Of a DNA stretch of 64,000 bases, positions 8,490 to 17,634 are shown piece after piece. Positions within the stretch are counted from its first letter, which is position 1; the number at the start of each line of letters is the position of its first letter. The position numbers were made by a program, and so were the translations under genes. This stretch comes from Streptomyces coffeae (GTDB taxonomy: Bacteria; Actinomycetota; Actinomycetes; Streptomycetales; Streptomycetaceae), in contig NZ_JAERRF010000024.1 of NCBI RefSeq assembly GCF_016741875.1, forward strand, positions 1 to 64,000. Direction: 5' to 3'. The notes beneath the pieces were generated by a model. The model made no database searches and was not told the DNA's origin. It saw only the letters and a program-made list of their open reading frames with translations.

Positions 8490-9014
8490 CTAGCGTTGCT
8501 TGTTGCGGTGGCGGCGGACCGCATCGGTGTTGGCGCAGCGGGCGCAACAGTAGGCACGGCGGCCGTTGCGGCTCGTGTCGACGAAAGCGGTCCTGCAAGA
8601 GCCCAGCGCACATACGCCCAGCCGTTCCCCCTCGGCCTCCATGGTGAAAATGGCCAGCCCCCCGGCAGTCACGGCTTTCACGCGGCTTTGGAGGTCCTGG
8701 CCGTCCGGAGCAAAGTGCAGATGTGGTCGCAGGTTGTCGTGCGTGGTCAGATACACACTCCCTGCGCCATCCGCGAGCAGAGCGTTGATGTTCTGGCACA
8801 GTTCGGTCTGCGAGGACGCCTCGAAGACCAGCCTCATCCGCCGCGACCACGCCCTGATCTCCTCACCACTGGAGCCAGTGACACGCGGACGACGGATCTG
8901 ATACTCCCGCAACGCCCGTTCCAGCACCTCAGGCGCCCATGAACCACTCGAATCAAGATTCACCAGCGCCACGGCCAGATGAACCCCAACCATGTTGTCA
9001 TGCTCAAACTGCAT
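8490..9014 (-). CDS. CGNR zinc-finger protein with ABATE-like N-terminus
   Basis: A 174-residue protein. The N-terminal ~120 residues resemble the ABATE (DUF1470) domain; the C-terminus is a CGNR zinc finger (GVCALGSCRTAFVDTS, then RRAYCCARCANTDAVRRHR) with four spaced cysteines. The family is thought to be stress-responsive transcriptional regulators of actinobacteria; DNA targets are unknown. The ATG at 9014 gives the usual short acidic N-terminus. Confidence 0.85.
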   Translation of the reverse strand: MQFEHDNMVGVHLAVALVNLDSSGSWAPEVLERALREYQIRRPRVTGSSGEEIRAWSRRMRLVFEASSQTELCQNINALLADGAGSVYLTTHDNLRPHLHFAPDGQDLQSRVKAVTAGGLAIFTMEAEGERLGVCALGSCRTAFVDTSRNGRRAYCCARCANTDAVRRHRNKQR

Positions 9015-9190
9015 TTAACCATTGCAGCACAGAGCCTGTGCTCCGGCTACTCGCGCCACCACCTCCTGCTCCCGCAATCGGCCATCGCGTTCGGTGTCGA
9101 TCCGCTCGGTGAGCTTGTCGGCGTGCTCGCCGAGCACGCTGTGCAGGAGGCGGGAGAGAACGGGCGGCGGTGCCGGAACACTGTTCTTGG
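9015..9190 (-). pseudogene. C-terminal remnant of an unrecognised gene
   Basis: On the minus strand one frame reads PPVLSRLLHSVLGEHADKL, then TERIDTERDGRLREQEVV and a TAA at 9015-9017, immediately upstream of the CGNR start. It has strong coding character but no start codon and a truncated N-terminus. I do not recognise the family; a charged helical tail is all that can be seen. Confidence 0.3.
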
Positions 9191-9399
9191 CTGGCTTCTT
9201 GCCGGTGTACAGCTCCGGTCAATGTCCGCAGGCCGCGTGCGAGTGGCTCGGTCGGCACGCGGCGCCGGTGGCACTGCAACGTCTTCGCCGCGGTGATCGA
9301 GGCGTGCGTCGTGCGGGTCGCCGCCGTCGTCGCACTGGCGTCGTGGACGATCTCGCCCCCGATCATGGTGAGCGTCCGGCTGTCCGGCGGCACCACCGC

Positions 9400-10171
9400 A
9401 CCGCGCGTCAAAGCGCGACCGCACCTGTGGATGCAGCGGATGATGACGAACGCGCTGCCCGCCCTCCGGACGTGGGCGGACCAGGACAAGGACTCGCTGA
9501 GGTCCATCACCCGGGCCGACGTCCTCGCCGTCCTGGCCGACAGCGGAACCCCACGCGTCGATATGCTCCAGGGTCTGCGGCACATCCTGCGGTCACTGAA
9601 GAACCAGCGGGTCATCTTCACCGACCCCACCATCCGGATCTTCTGCGGCATGCCGAGCACCACCATTCCCCTGCCCGTCGAGCCCGACGGCCTCCGCAGA
9701 ATCCTGCACGGCCAGGAGGCGCCGAGCGCGGCCCGCCTCGGCCATCTTCCACGCGCTCGCCTCTGGGCAACTGCGCAGGCTAAAGACCACCGACCTGCGC
9801 GATGGGCGGCTGTTTCTGCCGAACCGCACTGTTCTCTCGCCGAACCCGTGCGTACTCGTCTGGCGGCCTACTTGGACTACCGGAACCGGCGCTGGCCCCA
9901 CACCGCCAACCCCTACCTGTTCGTCTCCCAGACCACGGGCTGCGGCGTTGAGCCGGTCAGCAGCATCTGGATCAACGACGTGCTCGGCATGCCCACCAGT
10001 CGGCTGCGGGAGGACAGTCTCCTGCACAAGGCCAAGGCCACCGGCGGCGACCCCCGCCGCATCTGCGACTTGTTCGGCCTGTCCGTCGGCGCAGCCCTGC
10101 GCTACACCGGCACCATCGACCAGCCCAGCTTCAAAGTTTTGACAGGCGTGATCCGGGCCGCGTCACCATGA
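9400..10171 (+). pseudogene. Tyrosine-recombinase-like integrase, frameshifted
   Basis: Three frames carry consecutive pieces of one protein: HLWMQRMMTNALPALRTWAD with ITRADVLAVLADSGTP (frame 1, to about 9715), then ALASGQLRRLKTTDLRDGRL (shifted, to about 9830), then LAAYLDYRNRRWPHTANPYL ... DLFGLSVGAALRYTGTID to the stop at 10171. The arrangement (core-binding helices, RLKTTDL strand, NPYLF before the C-terminal catalytic part) is that of large actinobacterial integrase/recombinase-like proteins. At least two frameshifts inactivate it. Catalytic Arg/Tyr residues could not be identified with confidence. Confidence 0.55.
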
Positions 10172-10543
10172 CGGATGCGTTCCGGCCCACCAGCTCATGG
10201 ACGAGGGCATTGCCCTGCTCTCCGCTACCCGCTCCAAGACCAAATCCATGTTCCTGACCTACCAGGCCAGGCCTACCTCCGCGACGGTGAGCCCGACGTT
10301 GCCGCGGAAACAGTTACACGCTCCCCGACCTGGCCAGCCGGATCGACGCCCCCAGGAGCGTATCGATGATCCGTGACCTCGAACCGGAACTGTCGCGATG
10401 CGCGCAGACAGCTCCCGTCGCCGAGCTGTTCGAACGGCTCCGAGCCGTCGGCTGAAGCTTCGTCACCGCTGCCCCCTCCTGGAACAGGACCGACCCGGCC
10501 AACGCCAGCTTTGACGAGGACGACGGGGAGTAGGAGAGCCTGG
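10172..10543. other. Decayed spacer with no recognisable gene
   Basis: Short protein-like stretches occur on the plus strand (for example MDEGIALLSATRSKTKSM and DLEPELSRCAQTAPVAELFE) but with stops and frame changes. They may be the tail of a second recombinase-type gene. No promoter or RNA feature was seen. Confidence 0.3.
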
Positions 10544-10565
10544 GGGCCGCACGTCTCTGCGGCCC
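10544..10565 (-). terminator. Stem-loop downstream of the GlxA-type regulator
   Basis: GGGCCGCA, a 6-nt loop, then TGCGGCCC: a perfect 8-bp GC-rich stem about 75 bp past the stop of the minus-strand regulator at 10641. There is no clear T-tract, as is common in Streptomyces terminators. Confidence 0.45.
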
Positions 10566-10640
10566 GCCGGATCGGCGGCAGAGGATGAGGCGCCAGGCTG
10601 GGAAAGCCCGGGAAGTGTTGGGCCGCCAGGCCTTTCGGTC

Positions 10641-11693
10641 CTACGCTTGAAGCCGGTCGGCGGCGGGGTGGCGTTCCTCCTGTCCCGTAGGGCGGATCAG
10701 GCTGCCCGCGGCGGGTGCAACCCGGGGAGCGCTGTGGACTGTGCGGTGCTGGCTGGGTGTGGTTCCGTAGTGGTCCAGGAACACCTGCCTCATGGTCTCG
10801 GCGGAGCTGAACCCGCAGCGCCTCGCGATCGAAGCCAACGGCAGTGCTGTGGAGACGAGGAGTTGTGAGGCCGCCTCGGCTCGGGCGGTCCGTACGAACT
10901 GGGCCGGTGTCTGTCCGAGGTGGTCGAGGAACAGCCGGGCCAGATGACGTCCGCTGACTCCCGCGTACGCGGCGAGCGCTGTGGCGCTGAGGTCGCTGTC
11001 GAGGTGCTCGGTGATGTGCTCGACGGTCTGTTGTACGGTCCGGTGCTCCGGAGCCGGCGCGTCGACGAACATGCTGATCTGTGCCTGGTTGCCGGGTCGT
11101 TGGAGGTAGGTCACCATCATCCGGGCCAGCATCCGTGCGAGGGCCGGGCCGTGGTCCTCCTCGACGAACGCGAGGGTGAGGTCGAGCGCTCCGGTGACCC
11201 CGGCCGACGTGCAGACGTGCTCGTCGCGCAGGTACAGCGGCGCGGCGTCGACGTGGACGGCCGGGTGACGCTGCGCGAGGTCGTGCGCGTACGCCCAGTG
11301 GGTCGTGGCGCGCCGACCGTCGAGCAGCCCGGTCGCCGCCAGCAAGCTCGCGCCCGTGCACACCGAGGCGACCCGGCGGCCGATACCGGCCAGACGGCGC
11401 ACGTGCTCGACCAGCCGGGTGTTCTGCGCCGCCACGGCGTGGCCCGGCCCGCCGACGACCAGCAGCGTATCGACCGGGCCGCGGGTACGCTCCAGCGCCG
11501 CCTGCGCGCCCAGGACCAGTCCTGAGGAGCAGCGCACCGGGCGGCCCTGTGGGCTGACCAGGCGGACCTCGTAGGGCGGACTCACACCGAGGCGGTTCGC
11601 CCCGTCGAAGGCGCTGGTCACGCAGGCGACCTCCACGAGTTCCACATCGTCGTAGGCCACGACCACCACACGGTGGCGGACAGCTGTCGTCAT
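10641..11693 (-). CDS. GlxA-family regulator (DJ-1/PfpI plus AraC HTH)
   Basis: A 350-residue two-domain protein. Residues 5-190 form a DJ-1/PfpI-like domain with the nucleophile-elbow motif ASVCTGASLLAATGLLDGRRATTHW. Residues 225-325 form an AraC-type double HTH (ATALAAYAGVSGRHLARLF, then ASIARRCGFSSAETMRQVF). GlxA-type proteins sense small amides or metabolites and regulate adjacent genes. The ATG at 11693 (MTTAVRHRVVVVAYDDVE) is preferred to an upstream in-frame start. It is divergent from another DJ-1/PfpI gene at 11854, which is probably its target. Confidence 0.9.
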   Translation of the reverse strand: MTTAVRHRVVVVAYDDVELVEVACVTSAFDGANRLGVSPPYEVRLVSPQGRPVRCSSGLVLGAQAALERTRGPVDTLLVVGGPGHAVAAQNTRLVEHVRRLAGIGRRVASVCTGASLLAATGLLDGRRATTHWAYAHDLAQRHPAVHVDAAPLYLRDEHVCTSAGVTGALDLTLAFVEEDHGPALARMLARMMVTYLQRPGNQAQISMFVDAPAPEHRTVQQTVEHITEHLDSDLSATALAAYAGVSGRHLARLFLDHLGQTPAQFVRTARAEAASQLLVSTALPLASIARRCGFSSAETMRQVFLDHYGTTPSQHRTVHSAPRVAPAAGSLIRPTGQEERHPAADRLQA

Positions 11694-11853
11694 GCCTGCG
11701 ACACTACCCAATCCGTCTGGAGGACAGGTATCCCAGGATTTCGGACATGGACTCCGCGGGCTTCTGTCTCTGCTGGCGGCGGTGGGTGAGGGTTGTCAGG
11801 GCGGCAGCTCGCCGCCGGTAACCGGCCACCCATCGACATTCAGGAGTCCTGTC

Positions 11854-12576
11854 ATGACCGAAAACTTGCCCGCACCGTCCGCGGCCCCGGTGAAGACCAT
11901 CGCCTTCGTGCTGTACCCGGGGCTCACGCCGCTGGACATCGTCGGCCCGCTGCAGGTCTTCGCAGCGCTGGGTGATCTGGTCCCCGGTTACCTCACCGTC
12001 GTGGTCGGCGAGCGAATCGAGCCGATGAGCAGCGACACAGCGCTGTCCCTGGTGCCCAGTCACACCTTCGAGGACATGCCCGAGCCGCACACCTTGATCG
12101 TGCCCGGCGGCCTCGTCCCCACCCTTGCCGCGATGGCCGACGAGAGCCTGCTGCGGAACCTGCGCGAGACCGCCGCGCGGAGCCAGGTCGTCGGCTCGGT
12201 GTGCACCGGCTCACTGCTGCTCGCGGCGGCAGGGCTCCTGGAGGGCCGCCAGGCCACCACCCACTGGATGTACCGCGACTTGCTCGCCCGCTTCGGGGCG
12301 ACGCCGGTCGTCCGGCGCTGGGTTGAGGACGGGCACTTCATCACGGCCGCCGGGGTCTCGGCCGGCATCGACATGGCACTGCACCTCGTCGGCCGCCTCG
12401 CCGGCAACGAGGTCGCGCGCATGGTCCAGCTGTTCATCGAGTACGACCCCGAGCCGCCGTTCGGCCCGATCGACTGGACGGCTGCCGACAGCGGCCAGTA
12501 CGCCCCCTTCGCCGGGCAGCTGCTCGAGAACGCCCTCACCGACTACCCTGCCCTGCTGGCGCACCTGAGCAACTGA
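11854..12576 (+). CDS. DJ-1/PfpI-family protein, isonitrile hydratase-like
   Basis: A 240-residue protein with the full DJ-1/PfpI fold: strand IAFVLYPGLTPLDIVGPLQV at residues 15-34, the cysteine elbow GSVCTGSLLLAAAGLLEGRQ, TTHWMYRD, and GHFITAAGVSAGIDMALHLV. This subgroup includes isonitrile hydratase (InhA) and GlxA sensor domains without DNA-binding parts. The ATG follows AGGAGTCCTGTC. It is divergent from the GlxA-type regulator, so regulator and enzyme-like paralogue form a pair. The actual substrate is not deducible. Confidence 0.85.
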   Translation: MTENLPAPSAAPVKTIAFVLYPGLTPLDIVGPLQVFAALGDLVPGYLTVVVGERIEPMSSDTALSLVPSHTFEDMPEPHTLIVPGGLVPTLAAMADESLLRNLRETAARSQVVGSVCTGSLLLAAAGLLEGRQATTHWMYRDLLARFGATPVVRRWVEDGHFITAAGVSAGIDMALHLVGRLAGNEVARMVQLFIEYDPEPPFGPIDWTAADSGQYAPFAGQLLENALTDYPALLAHLSN

Positions 12577-12634
12577 GCGTCGCGGTCCCTCGCCGCCCCC
12601 TCGGCGATCGACTGCGGGTCCGCCTGGTTGACCC

Positions 12635-12799
12635 TTGCCGGAGCGCGTCCTGCTGGGCCTGCCGTCGCTGCCGCGGGACATCCGGGCCTACGCCGCTGCG
12701 GAGCAGAACGCGATGAAGTGGACGTGGCGGATCCTCGGCTTCTCGCTTGTCGTCTTCTTCCTCTCTGCGATCCTGCAAGGCGTTGTGGGCGGCATATAG
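12635..12799 (+). CDS. Small single-span membrane protein or gene tail
   Basis: A 54-codon reading frame from a TTG directly after an in-frame stop. It has an N-terminal LLGLPSLPRDIRAYAAAEQN segment, then one hydrophobic helix (LGFSLVVFFLSAILQGVVGG) and a TAG. Codon bias is typical. There is no good ribosome-binding site, so it could be the end of a lost larger gene. Sequence from 12800 to 13044 shows nothing else. Confidence 0.35.
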   Translation: MPERVLLGLPSLPRDIRAYAAAEQNAMKWTWRILGFSLVVFFLSAILQGVVGGI

Positions 12800-13044
12800 C
12801 TGCTGCTGCGCGGCAGCCCCCGCAGCACGCGCGGAGCCCTCTCACGCACCGAGGGGGCTCCACGCATCGCGAGCCGCCGACGCGACTCGGCTGAATCAGC
12901 AGGTGCCGTCAAAACTCGTTCAGAACTCGTCAACAAAGAAGTGATCGAAGCCATACGAGGTGCGGCCTGGCCCTCGGTTCGGCGGGCCCGGACGAACCCG
13001 AGCCCGCTCCGGTACCGTTCTGGACGCACCACCCGCGAGTTCGG

Positions 13045-14150
13045 CTACGAGCCCCCTTCGGAAAACTCGAACCCACTGCCTTTTGCCTTCTCCTTAAGTC
13101 GTTCAAGTAAGTGTCGGTTGTCGCGCTGCCGTCCGCCGTGGCGGAACACGGCCTCGTACGCGGTGAGCGCGGTACGTAGGGCGCGGTCGCCGATGACGTG
13201 CGCGTGCAGTTGCCAGCCGGCCGGGTCCAGTACGAGGGCCAGGTTGGTGATGGTGTCCTGGTCGAAGTCGAGCCTGCCGCGGCAGGTGCCGGGTTCCCAG
13301 TGCGGGTCGGCGTCGGTACCGGTGTTGACCAGGTAGGGGTCGAGCATCGCGGCCGTGTGCGCCGGGTACTCCATGACACCGTCCATGAACACCTTGGCGG
13401 TGCCCGTACTGACCAGGTCGGAGCCGGCCAGGTTCTTCTTGAAGGCCCGCAACGTGGCGAGTGCGGCTCGGGGATCCTTGGCCTGCTCGACGGAGAGGAG
13501 GTAGGCCAGGCCTGTGCGCAGTTTCAGCTTGTTCGCCGCGGCGAGGGCCGAGTACAGCTCGACGAAGCCGTCTTCGGCCGCGGCGTCCATGACCGAGGTC
13601 ACGCCGACGGCGGCCAGCATCGCGAACGCCTCGCTTGCCGCCGCCATTGCCTGTGCCGGGGTGGGATGCGGGATGACATCGCGCACCAGGCGTCGGGCGG
13701 CGTCCTTCAGCAGGCTGGTGGGCTCACCGGAAGCATCGCGCACGATGGTGCCGCCGTCCGGGTCCGGCGTGTTCTTGGTGATCCCTGCCAGGGCGAGGGC
13801 GTGGGAGTTGACCCAGGCGTTGTGGCTGTCCGAGGAGTGGACGTAGAGGGGCCGTTTCGTGGCGAGCGAGTCCAGGTCGGCCTTGGTCACGACGGTCCCG
13901 GCCGGCAGGACGCCGCTGGAGTGCCAGTTGTCGATCTGGAGCCAGCCGCCGGGCTCCTGGTCGGCGGACGCCTTGAGGGCGGAGGTGATGACGGCCTGGA
14001 TCTGCGGAATCGTCAGCTTGGTGTCCGCGAGACACACGTTGTGCAGGGAAGGGCCCGCGACAATGGGATGGGCGTGCCCGTCGTGCAGGCCCGGCATCAC
14101 GAAGCCGCCCTTGAGGTCGATCGCTTCGGTGTCGCGGCCGGCGGATCTTC
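13045..14150 (-). pseudogene. YtcJ-like amidohydrolase, truncated at both ends
   Basis: About 350 residues of an amidohydrolase-3 (YtcJ-type) protein: MPGLHDGHAHPIVAG carries the metal-binding HxH near its start, VTSVMDAAAEDGFVELYSAL follows, and QLHAHVIGDRALRTALTAYE carries a second metal-site His. The N-terminal ~80 residues of the family are absent: at about 14150 the frame is joined directly, and out of frame, to the 3' end of the acyl-AMP ligase gene. The C-terminus is also replaced after GGRQRDNRH by an unrelated LERLKEKAKGSGFEFSEGGS tail. Members hydrolyse amides in a TIM barrel; this copy is unlikely to fold. Confidence 0.75.
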
Positions 14151-15856
14151 CCGCTGGTGGTCATGGGGATGGTGCCGACCCGCACGAGGTGCACGCCGGT
14201 CGGCCGAACACCGTGTTCGGCGGCCACCGCCGCCAGCAGACTGCCGCGCAGGGCGTCGAGTTCGGCCCGGTTCTGGCGGCTGTTGCGCACCTCGGCGACG
14301 ACCATGACGTGTTCCTCGGACGTGCCCCGGACCCCGAAGGCGACCGACCGGTGGACGGACGGATGGGCGCGGTCGACCGTGCGCTCGATGTCCTGCGGGT
14401 AGAGGTTCCGGCCGGCCACCACGAGCAGACCGCTTATCCGGCCGGTGACGAACAGTTCCCCGTCGCGCAGATAGCCGAGGTCACCGGTCCGCAGATACGT
14501 CCGCGGACCGGTGCGGTCAGCAGGCGTCGCGCCGAACGTCGAGCCGGTCAGCTCGGGTTTGCGATGGTAGCCGGAGGCGACGTTGGGGCCATGTACCCAG
14601 ATCTCTCCGACCTCGCCGACGGACAGCACCCGGCCGGAGTCCGGATCGACGACAAGCAGCTCGTGGCTCTCCGCAGGGCCCCCGCAACCGACAATGGGGA
14701 CCGCATGGTCCACCCCGCCCACCACCCGGCCACGCGACAACTCCTCCCGGTCCACCCACTCGACGCTGATGGACGTCTCGGGCGCTTTGGCCGTCACGAG
14801 CAGCGTGGCCTCGGCGAGCCCGTAACACGGGATCAGTGTCTTCTCCCGATAGCCCCGGGGCGCGAACCGCTTCCGGAAGGCGTTCAAAGTCTCGAGCACG
14901 ACCGGCTCCGAGCCACAGAAGACCTGACGGAGTGACGACAGGTCCACACGGGCCAGATCCTCCTCGTCCACAGTGTCTGCGCAGAGCTGGAAGGCGAAGT
15001 TCGGTGCGACGGTGATGGTCACTCGGTGCTCGGTGATCGCCTGAAGCCAGCGAGTCGGCTGCTGGACGAAGTGCTCCGGCGTCATCATCAGCAGCGGCCA
15101 GCCACCGTGAAGCGCCAGCATGATGGTCCCGATGAGTCCCATGTCGTGATACGGCGGCAACCAAGTCAACCCCACGCGATCGTCCTCCGCGCCGATGTGC
15201 CGGCCGATGGCGTGGCAGTTGCTCATCAGGTTGGCGTGCGTCAGCTCCACGCCCTTCGGGTCGCCCGTCGAGCCGGACGAGTACTGGATCAGCGCTGTGT
15301 CCGTCGGCCGCACAGGATCGTCCGGCGCCGTGGAGGGACTGTCAGCCGCCTTCGAGGGAGGTTCGTCGTCCAGCGGCATCAGCCGCGGCATCATGTCTCC
15401 ACCGGCCGCCATCCCGGCGAATCGCGCCTCATGGCGGGAGTCGGCCAGGATCGCACCAGGCACACAGTCGGCCAGGATCGAACGCAGCCGGGTCACGGCT
15501 CGCCGATTGGTCGGAGGAGCAGCCGGGACAGCCGTCGCGCCGACCTGGAGTATGCCCATCAGCCCCGCCACGAACCGCAGTCCGGGCTGACCGGCCAACA
15601 CCACGCGGTCGCCACGGTGTCCTCCGGACCTCAACCGCGCCGCCACAGCGTCGGAGTGCCGCTTCAGATCGCGATAGGTCCACGATTCAATGCGGTTACC
15701 CATCCCGTCAGCCAGAAAGCGGAACGCTGGGCGGTGGGGCGTGAGGCGTTCCCGAACACCGAGGATGCCGGTGAGTGTCGCATCCGGCCGGGACATGTAC
15801 AGCGCGATCTGTGAGGACGCTCGATCCTGCTGACGTGTCGCGACCTCATGCTCCAC
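13724..15856 (-). CDS. Fatty acyl-AMP ligase with deletion-altered 3' end
   Basis: The first ~568 residues are an adenylate-forming enzyme of the FAAL type: LIQYSSGSTGDPKGVELTHA (ATP loop), WLPPYHDMGLIGTIM (typical FAAL motif), CYGLAEATLLVT, YLRTGDLGYL and the A10 lysine in PMTTSGKIRR. FAALs activate fatty acids as acyl-AMP and load them onto acyl carrier proteins or synthetases for lipopeptide or polyketide assembly. At about 14150 the gene runs into an amidohydrolase remnant; translation would continue out of frame for ~140 arginine/proline-rich residues to the stop at 13724. The catalytic lysine is kept, so activity is possible but doubtful. The GTG at 15856 is used. No carrier protein gene lies nearby. 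Confidence 0.75.
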   Translation of the reverse strand: MEHEVATRQQDRASSQIALYMSRPDATLTGILGVRERLTPHRPAFRFLADGMGNRIESWTYRDLKRHSDAVAARLRSGGHRGDRVVLAGQPGLRFVAGLMGILQVGATAVPAAPPTNRRAVTRLRSILADCVPGAILADSRHEARFAGMAAGGDMMPRLMPLDDEPPSKAADSPSTAPDDPVRPTDTALIQYSSGSTGDPKGVELTHANLMSNCHAIGRHIGAEDDRVGLTWLPPYHDMGLIGTIMLALHGGWPLLMMTPEHFVQQPTRWLQAITEHRVTITVAPNFAFQLCADTVDEEDLARVDLSSLRQVFCGSEPVVLETLNAFRKRFAPRGYREKTLIPCYGLAEATLLVTAKAPETSISVEWVDREELSRGRVVGGVDHAVPIVGCGGPAESHELLVVDPDSGRVLSVGEVGEIWVHGPNVASGYHRKPELTGSTFGATPADRTGPRTYLRTGDLGYLRDGELFVTGRISGLLVVAGRNLYPQDIERTVDRAHPSVHRSVAFGVRGTSEEHVMVVAEVRNSRQNRAELDALRGSLLAAVAAEHGVRPTGVHLVRVGTIPMTTSGKIRRPRHRSDRPQGRLRDAGPARRARPSHCRGPFPAQRVSRGHQADDSADPGRHHLRPQGVRRPGARRLAPDRQLALQRRPAGRDRRDQGRPGLARHETAPLRPLLGQPQRLGQLPRPRPGRDHQEHAGPGRRHHRARCFR

Positions 15857-16320
15857 CGAACCCCCTCCCAGAGCTGCCGGGCTGGGCGCTCACACTACTC
15901 AAGTTGAACTCGTGGAGTCCGATGATCTGGTCACGTTGCGATCTACGCCAAGGGCGGTGGCGAGAAGACAGCAGTCGATGAGCTGAGGCCATACTGTAAC
16001 TTCTTCAAGTTCCGCCTGACTACACGGATGAAGTGGATCAGGTCGGCCAAGTCGCGTTCGGGTAGCGACCGGACGCCCTCAGCAGGGTCAGCTCAGCGCG
16101 CAGAGCAGCCGCATCCCGCCGCGTCGCCGAGAAGTTCGCGTACGAGTCCCACGGCGCGCGGCGTCGCCGTTGATCAGCGCCTCGTCGAATAACGCTGCTG
16201 CTTGAAGTGAACGGAGCCAGGCGGCGCTTGCGCCGCCGGACCCCCACCTGACTCGATCCCGGCACGCCACTGGTGTCCGGCGCGCCAACTGCCGTGCTTG
16301 CCCTGGCTCCGGTCGGCTGG
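15857..16320. other. Spacer between ligase and IS element
   Basis: Presumed promoter region of the acyl-AMP ligase gene. At 16038-16200 the minus strand has a short coding-like tail (WDSYANFSATRRDAAALRAE ... YPNATWPT, stop) that I cannot assign, probably the end of a gene cut by the adjacent IS. No other feature was seen. Confidence 0.3.
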
Positions 16321-17634
16321 TACTACAGCCGTAGATCGTGATCTTCAGCTCTGATTCGCGGCTTGTCTCCGGTAATGGCCGGTGCGGGCTCGGGCCTGGT
16401 GACGGCGTCGCCAGGCTGACCAGCTGAGCCGGTGGGCCACGTCGTGCATATGGTGGGCGGCGAGCATCGTGAACAGGCGCTGGATCTCGTTGCAGGTGAG
16501 CGGGATCAGCCCGTCCGGGGCGGGATGGCGAGTGTGTTCGTCGGCGCGCACGACGGCGAGGAAGGCTTGGGCGAGCATGGCCAGGGTGACCCAGCGAGAC
16601 CACGAGGTGAAGCGGCGGAGTTGGTGCTCATCCAGTCCGGCCAAGCCCTTTCCTGACTGGAAGGTCTCTTCCACCCGCCATCTTGATCCGGCGACGCGCA
16701 CCAGGGTGGCCAGGGGCACGGGGGGGCGGGCGAGAAACAGCGGTAGTAGGCGAGTTCACCAGTGGTGCGGTTGCGACGGATCAGCAGCCGGTGGCTGCCG
16801 GGCCGCGCTTCGGCCAGGTCGATGACGGCCCAGTCGTAGAAGCGGTGGCCTTTAGCGCCGGCTCCTGCCGACAGCTTCTGCCAGGCCCGTTTCGGTACCT
16901 TCGCGCCCAGGACGTCCGCGCGGAACCTCCCGGCACCGGTGGTGACTTCAGCGGAGCAGGCGACAACGAGCACGTAGCCGACCTTGCGCTCTTCCAGCGC
17001 GGACCGCAGCTTCGGGTTGCCGCCGTAGGCCTCGTCGCCTGCGACCCAGCCCACGCGGTGCCCAGCATCCAGGAACCGGCCGATCATGCGGGCAGCCAGT
17101 TCCGGCTTGGTCGCGAAGACGGTGTCCTCGCTCAGGCCCGCGGCCCGGCAGCGGTCCGGATCCGCAGTCCACGAGCGTGGGATGTACAGCTCACGGTCCA
17201 CCGCGGCGTGCCCGCACCCTCCCGCGTAGACAAGGCAGACGGCAACCTGCACGTTCTCGATCCTCCCGGCGGTTCCGGTGTACTGGCGCTGGACCCCGAC
17301 AGTGTGCGTGCCCTTCTTCACGTCCCCGGTCTCGTCGACCACCAGCACCGCATCCTCGTCGTGCAGCTGCTCCAGCACGTACTCACGCACGTCATCACGC
17401 ACGCGGCCAGCATCCCACCGGGCCCGGCCGAGCAGGTGCTGCATGCCCTCCGGACTCGCCTCCCCGGCCCACTCGGCGATCGACCAGCAGTTCTTACGTG
17501 GCAGGTCCGACAGCAGCCCCAGCACCAAGTCCCTCACCCGGCGCCGGGGCTCAACCCGCACGAACCGGCCCGCTATCCGGCCCATCAGCGCCTCGAACGC
17601 CTCCTGCCAGCGGGCAAGGTCTACGGCTGGAGTG
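16321..17634 (-). mobile_element. IS701-like insertion sequence
   Basis: The left end TACTACAGCCGTAGATC and the reverse complement of the right end, CACTCCAGCCGTAGACC, agree at 14 of 17 positions and enclose one transposase frame set on the minus strand. The right end is followed by CTAG (17635-17638), matching the YTAR target duplication known for IS701-family elements; the left flank has CTGG (16317-16320), one mismatch away. Length is about 1.31 kb. The CTAG at the right end contains the stop codon of the serine hydrolase gene. Confidence 0.75.
16345..17585 (-). pseudogene. IS701-family transposase, frameshifted
   Basis: An N-terminal part from the ATG at 17585 (MGRIAGRFVRVEPRRRVRDL ... 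AVLVVDETGDVKKGTHTVGV ... GWVAGDEAYGG) runs in one frame to about 16720. The C-terminal part (PLATLVRVAGSRWRVEETFQ ... GLAGLDEHQLRRFTSWSRW) continues in another to 16345. The switch lies in a G/C run at 16721-16728, as expected from slippage or an indel. DDE residues are visible: D in VVDETGD, D in GDEAYGG, E in RWRVEETFQ. With the shift the product would lack the last catalytic glutamate. Programmed frameshifting cannot be excluded but is not usual for this family. Confidence 0.8.
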
